Translations under genes and position numbers: made by a program
Source of the DNA: Planctomycetota bacterium
Lineage (GTDB): Bacteria; Planctomycetota; UBA1135; UBA2386
Direction: 5' to 3'
Assembly (NCBI GenBank): GCA_023433825.1
Contig: JAEYTU010000570.1
Location: forward strand, 1 to 6,560
DNA length: 6,560 nt
Notes under the pieces: generated by a model
What the model was told of the DNA's origin: nothing
What the model saw: the letters and a program-made list of their open reading frames with translations, nothing else
The model's database searches: none
Shown here: piece by piece, positions 1 to 4,324 of the stretch
How the letters are laid out: every line of letters begins with the position of its first letter
How positions within the stretch are numbered: the stretch's first letter is position 1

Positions 1-2
1 CC

Positions 3-743
3 AGCGCGAAGATCACGGACGCCGCCGGGGAGCTGATGCAGTTCCCGACCGTCGACGTCGTCGTCATCAACGAGGTCCAGACGGACGGTCTGCCGGAGAC
101 GCTGATCGCGCTGATCCGCGGCGACGAGCGGATGAAGGACGTCAAGATCCTGGTGATCACCGAGAACGCCGAGAAGGCCACCGAGCGCTTCGGCGATCGG
201 ATCAACGGGACGATCCAAGGGCCGCTCGCCGGCGAGGCGCTGATGACCGCGGTCAACACGGCGCTCGAAGGCGTTGCGATCGACGCGAAGCGGGCCCGCG
301 CCGACGAAGTCGCCATCGCGGCGAGCAACGCGCTGCGTTCGCTCGGCGAGCGGAACGTCGATCTGAAGCCGGCGCTCGCGAGTCTCGCGGCGCAGCTGAA
401 CCGCGCGGACACCGTCGCGCTTCCGGCCGCTGCGGCGATCGGTGACGGCGGAGCGGCGGGTGACCTCGCCGCGCTGGTCGCAGCGATCAAGTCCGATGCG
501 TCGAGCCTCGAACTGAAGGTCGCCTGCGCCGAAGCGGCTGGGAAGATCCTCGGACGCAACGGCGAGACGCCGGCCGACGTCTACACCGAGATGATGACCG
601 TCGTCACGAGCGACGCCGACATCAAGGTGCGCCGCGCCGTCGTGACCGCGCTCGGCAAGGGCAAGCTCGCTCCGGGCGACAGCCTGAAGCTGCTCGAAGC
701 CTTGAAGGTCGCGCCGGGCGCCCGCGCGACGGACGAAGGCTGA
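3..743 (+). CDS. Degenerate receiver-like domain plus HEAT-like helical tail (5' partial)
   Basis: The frame is open to the left edge (first full codon at 3), so the N-terminus is missing. The first Met, at 36, lies inside the domain just before a core strand, so it is unlikely to be the true start. Numbering from that Met, residues about 5-80 read like the second half of a response-regulator receiver fold: strand VDVVVIN, a helix after DGL, strand KILVIT, then a Q-G-P loop and a last helix. At the phospho-acceptor position there is Asn12 instead of Asp, and the conserved Lys before Pro is replaced (Q61-G62-P63), while Thr42 is kept. This suggests a pseudo-receiver that cannot be phosphorylated. 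Residues about 85-225 are Ala/Leu-rich paired helices resembling HEAT or Armadillo repeats (KVACAEAAGKIL, IKVRRAVVTALGKG), a protein-binding scaffold type. No catalytic motif or membrane segment is seen. It ends before a strong terminator. Function unknown; a scaffold role is inferred. Confidence 0.8.
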   Translation, partial: SAKITDAAGELMQFPTVDVVVINEVQTDGLPETLIALIRGDERMKDVKILVITENAEKATERFGDRINGTIQGPLAGEALMTAVNTALEGVAIDAKRARADEVAIAASNALRSLGERNVDLKPALASLAAQLNRADTVALPAAAAIGDGGAAGDLAALVAAIKSDASSLELKVACAEAAGKILGRNGETPADVYTEMMTVVTSDADIKVRRAVVTALGKGKLAPGDSLKLLEALKVAPGARATDEG

Positions 744-760
744 TCGACGCGCTGCGCGCA

Positions 761-785
761 GACGCGTCGCGCGACGCGTCGCGCG
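761..785. repeat. 12-base tandem repeat forming an 18-base perfect palindrome
   Basis: GACGCGTCGCGC occurs twice in tandem (761-772 and 773-784). Bases 768-785 form a perfect palindrome centred on ACGCGT. It sits 17 bases after the stop codon of the upstream gene, between that gene and the intrinsic terminator. It may form a hairpin or cruciform, or be a protein-binding site. In such GC-rich sequence short CG palindromes also arise by chance, so no function is claimed. Confidence 0.5.
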
Positions 786-821
786 CACCTGTCATCAGGT
801 CGCATCACACTGCGATCGACA

Positions 822-854
822 GCGGGGCTCCGACAGGGAGCCCCGCGTTGTTTC
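822..854 (+). terminator. Intrinsic terminator after the receiver/HEAT-like gene
   Basis: A perfect 10-bp stem, GCGGGGCTCC (822-831) pairing with GGAGCCCCGC (837-846), encloses the 5-base loop GACAG. The T-rich run GTTGTTTC (847-854) follows. This is a classical Rho-independent terminator on the plus strand. It separates the upstream gene, 79 bases away, from the tRNA gene. Confidence 0.85.
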
Positions 855-877
855 TCGACATGGTGCGCGACGCGCAC

Positions 878-906
878 TTGCCTGCTCGCGCGACGCTCGC
901 TAGCTT
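878..906 (+). promoter_or_regulatory. Possible sigma-70 promoter of the tRNA-Thr gene
   Basis: A -35-like TTGCCT (878-883, 4 of 6 consensus bases) lies 17 bases before a -10-like TAGCTT (901-906, 3 of 6). Initiation would fall around 912-914, about 20 bases before the mature tRNA. Position and spacing fit well, but the -10 match is weak and was chosen by eye. The preceding terminator implies the tRNA needs its own promoter near here. Confidence 0.4.
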
Positions 907-931
907 CCCCGCCCCTTCAGCCGTTCGGCAC

Positions 932-1006
932 GCCTGAGTAGCTCAGAGGTAGAGCAACGCTTTCGTAAAGCGTAGGTCGTGGGTTCAATTCCCACCTCAG
1001 GCTCCA
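932..1006 (+). tRNA. tRNA-Thr (anticodon CGU)
   Basis: The whole cloverleaf can be folded by eye. The acceptor stem GCCTGAG (932-938) pairs with CTCAGGC (996-1002). The D-arm is GCTC/GAGC (941-944 with 952-955). The anticodon stem ACGCT/AGCGT (957-961 with 969-973) encloses the loop TTCGTAA, with anticodon CGT at 964-966. The T-arm is GTGGG/CCCAC (979-983 with 991-995) with loop TTCAATT. The discriminator base is T1003 and the CCA end (1004-1006) is encoded in the DNA. The tRNA decodes ACG threonine codons. No integrase gene or repeated 3' end is present nearby, so there is no sign of use as an attachment site. No clear terminator follows it. Confidence 0.97.
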
Positions 1007-1125
1007 TTTGCACGGCTGCGCCGCCGACCAGCGGCTCCAGAGCTGCGCGCACCTGACGTCGCGCGCGCCACCTCCACCGGCCCCTCCGCCAGCACATCCG
1101 CAAGCAGTGACCCGTTCACCTGCGT

Positions 1126-1141
1126 GATTCTCGGCAGAATC
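1126..1141. promoter_or_regulatory. Inverted repeat upstream of the sigma-factor gene
   Basis: GATTCT (1126-1131) and AGAATC (1136-1141) are perfect inverted copies separated by CGGC. This is the only AT-containing dyad in the 261-base gap between the tRNA and the sigma gene. It could be an operator half-site pair or a small hairpin in the leader. CAGAAT (1135-1140) resembles a -10 element, but no -35 at proper spacing was found. I could not identify a convincing promoter for the sigma gene elsewhere in the gap. Confidence 0.35.
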
Positions 1142-1267
1142 TGCGGCCCTGCGGACGGAAGGCGCCGACGAGCGCATCCCTTCCCCGCGTAGACCGGCCG
1201 ACCGTGACAACGATTCCTCTTCGCGGCGCGTCGGTCGGGCGCCGGAGTGCTCCGCGAACCCGGCAGC

Positions 1268-1864
1268 ATGGACGACAGGCTGGACGAGCGACAGGTTCGA
1301 CGCGCGATCCTGGGTGACCAGGAAGCGCGCGACGAGATCTGGCGAAACGAGCGACGTTTCGTCGCTGCGGTCCTGCACGCCCATCTGCCGCGCGCTGCGC
1401 CCCGGCTCGAGATCGAGGACGTACTGCAGGACGTGGCGATGACCTTCGTGACCCGTGTCGACCAACTGGAGCACCCGGCGGCGCTGCGGTCGTGGCTCCG
1501 GACCGTCGCGATCAACGCGGCGCGCGGCGCGCTGCGTCGCCAGCGAACCGTGCTGCGCGGGCGCGACGCGACACCGATCGAGGAGTGCACGGATCCGACG
1601 CCTGCGCGCGCCGCCGCGCGGGACGCCGACCGTCAACGCGCCGACGACCTCCTCGACCTGATTCACCGGCTGGCGCCCGAGTACCGCGAGCCGTTGCTGC
1701 TGCGCGCCGTCCACGGCTTCTCGCAGAAGCAGATCGCGGCAACGCTCGAACTGCCGGAGACCACGATCGAGACCCGGTTGGCCCGCGCACGTCGGATGCT
1801 GCGCGCGACGACCAACGAAGCAGTGGCCGCTCGGATCGGACGGCCGCGGAGGCACGACGAATGA
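1268..1864 (+). CDS. ECF-like sigma-70 family RNA polymerase sigma factor
   Basis: The product (198 aa) would bind core RNA polymerase and direct it to a dedicated promoter set. Region 2 spans about 15-92: DVLQDVAMTF (51-60) is the core-binding helix and RSWLRTVAINAARGALRRQ (74-92) the -10 recognition helices. Region 4 spans about 125-180: LAPEYREPLLLRAVHGFS, then a helix-turn-helix with QKQIAATLELPETTIETRLARARRML for -35 recognition. The linker is Arg/Ala-rich, and there is no region 1 or 3, as in group 4 (ECF) factors. The ATG at 1268 is chosen because region 2 begins just after it. A GTG at 1247 is the only in-frame earlier start, and neither has a well-spaced Shine-Dalgarno. The stop overlaps the start of the next gene (ATGA), implying translational coupling to its likely regulator. 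The ECF subgroup cannot be assigned by eye. Confidence 0.9.
   Translation: MDDRLDERQVRRAILGDQEARDEIWRNERRFVAAVLHAHLPRAAPRLEIEDVLQDVAMTFVTRVDQLEHPAALRSWLRTVAINAARGALRRQRTVLRGRDATPIEECTDPTPARAAARDADRQRADDLLDLIHRLAPEYREPLLLRAVHGFSQKQIAATLELPETTIETRLARARRMLRATTNEAVAARIGRPRRHDE
1848..1852 (+). promoter_or_regulatory. Ribosome binding site fixing the start at 1861
   Basis: GGAGG inside the last codons of the sigma gene lies 8 bases before the ATG at 1861. It selects this ATG although the same frame is open further upstream. Together with the ATGA overlap it supports coupled translation of the two proteins. Confidence 0.75.
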
Positions 1865-2454
1865 ACGACTCGAACGCGAGCGAAGTGGCACTCTCCCGCG
1901 TCGTCGATCGCACCGATCGACCGGACGACTGGCGTTCCCTGCGGCAGGCCGCCGTCGTCGACGGCGATCTGTGGCGCGACCTCGCCGAACTGCTCGAACT
2001 CGACTGCGAACTGCGCGCCAGCGCGCCGGCGATGCTCGCCCCGGCCGATCGCGTCGCGCTGCCGGTCACGGGTTCGACGTTCGCCCGATTGCGCCACGCG
2101 TTCGTGCCCGAGCGACGCGACTGGTTCGGGATCGCCGGCTGGCTCGCCGCGGTGTGCGTGCTCGTGCTGTGGCTCGGCGATCGCCAACCGTCGCTCGTCA
2201 CGCCCACGCCGAACGACGCGCACAACGCTGCACCCGTCGCAGCCGAGCACGCGACGTGGCAGGTCGGCGAGCTGCCGCCACTGCTCGTCGAAGCCGAGCC
2301 GCGCGAGAACGGTGGCTACGACGTCCTGTGGGTGCGTCGCACGCTGGAGCAGGCGCAGGTCGATGCGCTGTACGGGCTCGCGTTCGACGAAGGCGGCCAG
2401 CCGACCACGGTCCCGATCACTCCGAGCCGTCCGCGGCCGACGCGCGAGTTCTGA
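1861..2454 (+). CDS. Single-pass membrane protein, candidate anti-sigma factor
   Basis: The product (197 aa) is not recognised by family. Residues 1-87 are hydrophilic and charged, with a helical stretch (DLWRDLAELLELDCELRA, about 37-53) that could bind a sigma factor. One transmembrane helix follows at about 88-106 (WFGIAGWLAAVCVLVLWLG), then an extracytoplasmic tail of about 90 residues containing a short compact segment (VLWVRRTLEQAQVDALYGLAF). The N-in/C-out layout, about 200-residue length and 4-base overlap with the ECF-like sigma gene are typical of membrane anti-sigma factors, and that is the basis of the call. The zinc-binding HxxxCxxC motif of ZAS-type anti-sigmas is absent, so the sigma-binding domain would be of another kind. 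Alternatively it may be an unrelated membrane partner. It is probably co-transcribed with the PDZ gene 90 bases downstream. Confidence 0.75.
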   Translation: MNDSNASEVALSRVVDRTDRPDDWRSLRQAAVVDGDLWRDLAELLELDCELRASAPAMLAPADRVALPVTGSTFARLRHAFVPERRDWFGIAGWLAAVCVLVLWLGDRQPSLVTPTPNDAHNAAPVAAEHATWQVGELPPLLVEAEPRENGGYDVLWVRRTLEQAQVDALYGLAFDEGGQPTTVPITPSRPRPTREF

Positions 2455-2477
2455 CGGGCACGCATTCCCGCATTCCG

Positions 2478-2541
2478 ACGACAGGCACACGACAGATCCA
2501 CGACGGACACAACTGACAGTCCAACGACAGAGGAACGAGAG
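2478..2541 (+). repeat. Helically phased ACGACAG-like heptamers before the PDZ gene
   Basis: ACGACAG occurs exactly at 2478, 2489 and 2524. Close variants are ACGACGG at 2500, ACTGACAG at 2512 (one base inserted) and ACGAGAG at 2535. Spacings are 11, 11, 12, 12 and 11 bases, about one DNA turn each. They fill most of the 90-base gap between the candidate anti-sigma gene and the PDZ gene, which is richer in A than its surroundings. A short direct repeat GCATTCC (2462, 2470) precedes them. A Shine-Dalgarno-like AGAGG lies at 2529-2533, 11 bases before the start. The array could be an operator or a structured leader, or leftover simple-sequence expansion; none is proven. Confidence 0.5.
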
Positions 2542-2544
2542 ACG

Positions 2545-3966
2545 ATGATCCGAACCACAGCGATGACTCTGTGCGCCTGCGCCGGCCTGATGGCCGTCGC
2601 CTCCGCGCAGTCCGGCGTGATCCGACAGGATCCGCAGAGCAAGACCCGCGTGATCCGACAGGATCCGCAGAGCGAAGCCCGCGTGATCCGACAGGATCCG
2701 CAGAACGCTCGTCGAGCACCTTCGGCGCCTGCCCCGCGCGTCGCGCCGTCCGCCGTCGCCGCCCCGCGCGCGGAGGCAGCCGCGCCAGCGCCCGGCGCAC
2801 GCAGTGTGCGCGCGCGCCAAGACCCGCGGCAGGAACTTCGCCAAGATCCCCGCCAAGACCCAGGCAGCACGACGTTCACCGGCGAAGTCGACGGCAAGCC
2901 AATGACCGTCTCGGTGCAGGGTACGCAGGTCGTCGTCACGGTCGCGGGCAAGAAGGTGCCGCTGCAGCGGATCGGAACGTCGTCGTCGACGGCCCAGGCG
3001 CCGGCGTCGCCGCCGCGTCTCGGCGTGCAGGTCGCGCCGATCGACCCGACGCTCGCGGCACACCTCGGTCTGCCGGAGAACGGCGTCCTGACGATCGAAG
3101 GCGTGACCGCCGGAAGCCCGGCGTCGCGTGCGAACCTTCGCGTCGACGACCTGATGCTCGCCGTCGACGGCGCGTCGCCGGTCACGCTCGACGTCCTCCA
3201 GTCGAAGCTCGCGCAGAAGAAGCCCGGCGACACGATCGCCCTGCGGCTGCAGCGCCGGACCGAGACGTTCGACGTCGCCGTCACGCTCGACTCCGCGTCG
3301 GCGGCTGGCGCGCGCGGGGGCGGCGGCACGGCCGGGGTTCCGTCGTCGCCGCGCGCGATGCTCGGCGGGACGGCGCAGGCGGACCGCACGACCGAATGGC
3401 TGCGATCGAACGGCTACGACGCCGCTTCGAAGTCGCTCGCCGAGGCCCTCGAGTCGGTGTCGAAGGAGAAGCGTCAGTTCGCGGAATTGCGCGAAGAGGT
3501 CGCGCGAATGACCAAGCAGATCGCCGACGAGACGGCGAAGCTCGAGATCGGCAAGCTCGACACCCAGCTTCGCGAGTGGCGCAGCTCGAGCGACGCCGAG
3601 AGCAAGGTGCAGGAGGCGCTCCGGGCACTGCAGGGCGCGCGCTACCTCCGCTCGAACCTGAACGCGGCGGACGGTGCGCGATCGATGCCGCCGATGCCGT
3701 CCATGCCGTCCGCGCAGCCGGCACCACCGGCACCACCTGCACCACCCGCGCCGCCTGCCCGCGGCCAAGCCTCGGCACAGCCGCGGTCAGGCACCCCTGG
3801 ACAGGGCGGTCCGTCCAGCTCGTTCGGACGCAACGCTCCGCTGGTCGTCACGCAAGCCGCGCCCGCGCCCGACCTTCGTCCGGACCTCGAACGGATCGAG
3901 CGTCGCCTCGCGCGCCTCGAAGAGATGCTCGAGACCTACCTGAAGGGCGAGAAGAAAGACCGCTGA
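2545..3966 (+). CDS. Secreted PDZ-domain protein with RQDP repeats and coiled coil
   Basis: The product (473 aa) begins with a Sec signal peptide (basic MIRTTAM, hydrophobic core to 18, cleavage likely after ASA at 19-21), so it is exported. Next come three 11-residue repeats beginning VIRQDPQ (25-57), an Ala/Pro-rich stretch, and three more RQDP motifs (91-106). A small beta-rich segment follows (110-143). A PDZ domain spans about 157-250: RLGVQV carboxylate-loop region, ENGVLTIEGVTAGSPASRANLRVDDLMLAVDG core, then a KPGDTIALRLQR strand. A charged coiled coil covers about 295-370, a Pro-rich linker 381-406, and a C-terminal amphipathic helix 443-469. No trypsin-like or other protease domain is present, so it is not an HtrA protease; a binding or sensing role is inferred. 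It is the likely third gene of the sigma operon. The frame is open back to the previous stop but offers no ATG, GTG or TTG there, fixing ATG 2545. Confidence 0.88.
   Translation: MIRTTAMTLCACAGLMAVASAQSGVIRQDPQSKTRVIRQDPQSEARVIRQDPQNARRAPSAPAPRVAPSAVAAPRAEAAAPAPGARSVRARQDPRQELRQDPRQDPGSTTFTGEVDGKPMTVSVQGTQVVVTVAGKKVPLQRIGTSSSTAQAPASPPRLGVQVAPIDPTLAAHLGLPENGVLTIEGVTAGSPASRANLRVDDLMLAVDGASPVTLDVLQSKLAQKKPGDTIALRLQRRTETFDVAVTLDSASAAGARGGGGTAGVPSSPRAMLGGTAQADRTTEWLRSNGYDAASKSLAEALESVSKEKRQFAELREEVARMTKQIADETAKLEIGKLDTQLREWRSSSDAESKVQEALRALQGARYLRSNLNAADGARSMPPMPSMPSAQPAPPAPPAPPAPPARGQASAQPRSGTPGQGGPSSSFGRNAPLVVTQAAPAPDLRPDLERIERRLARLEEMLETYLKGEKKDR
2617..2715 (+). repeat. Three 33-base tandem repeats encoding VIRQDPQ units
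   Basis: Units at 2617-2649, 2650-2682 and 2683-2715 encode VIRQDPQSKTR, VIRQDPQSEAR and VIRQDPQNARR. The first 21 bases of each unit are identical, pointing to recent duplication or homogenisation. Each unit contains the hexamer GGATCC. The array immediately follows the signal peptide, so the repeats would form the mature N-terminus outside the cytoplasm. Copy number may vary between strains. Confidence 0.92.
3685..3756 (+). repeat. 9-base tandem repeats encoding Met-Pro and Ala-Pro-Pro linker
   Basis: Two short 9-base arrays almost adjoin. At 3685-3711 three units ATGCCG(C/T)C(G/C) encode MPP-MPS-MPS. At 3721-3756 four units of the type GCACCACCN encode APP-APP-APP-APP, the last drifting to GCGCCGCCT. 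They form the flexible Pro-rich linker between the coiled coil and the C-terminal helix of the PDZ protein, and are consistent with slippage-driven growth. Confidence 0.85.
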
Positions 3967-3980
3967 ACGTCGCCGACGTT
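3966..3980. terminator. Short hairpin between convergent genes, possible bidirectional terminator
   Basis: AACGTC (3966-3971) and GACGTT (3975-3980) form a perfect 6-bp stem with a GCC loop. It starts at the last base of the PDZ stop codon and lies in the 22-base gap before the end of the minus-strand gene. Symmetric placement between convergent genes suggests a shared transcription end, but the stem is short and no T run follows on either strand, so termination is uncertain. Confidence 0.35.
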
Positions 3981-3988
3981 CGCCGCGC

Positions 3989-4324
3989 TCACGCCGCCGG
4001 CTTGCCGCCGTCGGCGTCCTGCGCGACGCGCGCAGCCTCGCGCGCCTTCGCCGCAGCGAGCTTCTTCTCGTAGCTGCGTCGCCGCCACCGCCGCAACAGC
4101 CGCATGTGGCGCAACGCGATCGGCCGATACGATCGCACGCGTCGCTTCAGCCAGACGTGGAGCCGTCGCTTGCAGGGAAGGTCGATCAGCGCGAGACCGC
4201 CGACGATCATCAACACGCCCTGAAGGAACGGCAGGAACAGCCCGGCAACCCCGCCGAGCAGCAACACGAAGCCGGCGACGTTCTTCAGGATGCGTCGGAT
4301 GGGTCTGGGTCTGGGTTTGATCAC
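3989..4324 (-). CDS. Small two-TM membrane protein, PGPGW-like
   Basis: With the GTG start at 4324 the product has 111 aa. A basic N-terminus (IKPRPRPIRRILKN) leads into two close hydrophobic helices, about 16-31 (VAGFVLLLGGVAGLFL) and 33-49 (FLQGVLMIVGGLALIDL), joined by a tight P-F-L-Q-G turn. This helix-turn-helix with Gly-rich faces resembles the PGPGW (putative transmembrane) family, here with LPFLQG at the turn. The C-terminal half is extremely Arg/Lys-rich (52-88), then an Ala-rich helix, and probably faces the cytoplasm. GTG 4324 is chosen because it just precedes the basic flank; no Shine-Dalgarno is seen. In-frame ATGs upstream would extend it to 162 aa, but that part is poor in membrane or domain features and lies deep in the opposite gene. 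Function unknown. It is divergent from the cardiolipin synthase gene, so a link to membrane lipids is possible but only inferred. Confidence 0.75.
   Translation of the reverse strand: MIKPRPRPIRRILKNVAGFVLLLGGVAGLFLPFLQGVLMIVGGLALIDLPCKRRLHVWLKRRVRSYRPIALRHMRLLRRWRRRSYEKKLAAAKAREAARVAQDADGGKPAA

Noticed and set aside
1020..1035. Hairpin GCCGC/GCGGC after the tRNA as terminator
   Set aside because: The stem is only 5 bp and no T run follows.
900..1103. Minus-strand reading frame containing an EPTTYALRKR-like stretch
   Set aside because: It is the reverse complement of the tRNA-Thr gene. Such frames are well-known false genes produced by tRNA sequences.
932..1267. tRNA 3' end as integration site of a mobile element
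   Set aside because: No integrase, no second copy of the tRNA 3' end and no mobile gene is visible in the window.
2545..2610. Lipoprotein signal in the PDZ protein (Cys10, Cys12)
   Set aside because: The hydrophobic stretch before either Cys is too short and the -3 to -1 residues do not make a good lipobox. The ASA cleavage site at 19-21 fits a standard signal peptide.
2617..2715. 33-base repeats as a CRISPR array
   Set aside because: The units abut in frame without spacers and encode a peptide repeat.
1663..3768. Very long (701 aa) minus-strand open frame
   Set aside because: It is antisense to the sigma, membrane-protein and PDZ genes. Composition is Arg/Ala/Gly-rich without domains, as expected for GC-rich antisense frames. 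The plus-strand genes have clear domains.
2571..4073. 500-aa plus-strand frame overlapping the PDZ gene
   Set aside because: Its translation is Arg-rich low complexity in a shifted frame; the PDZ frame has a signal peptide and a recognisable domain.
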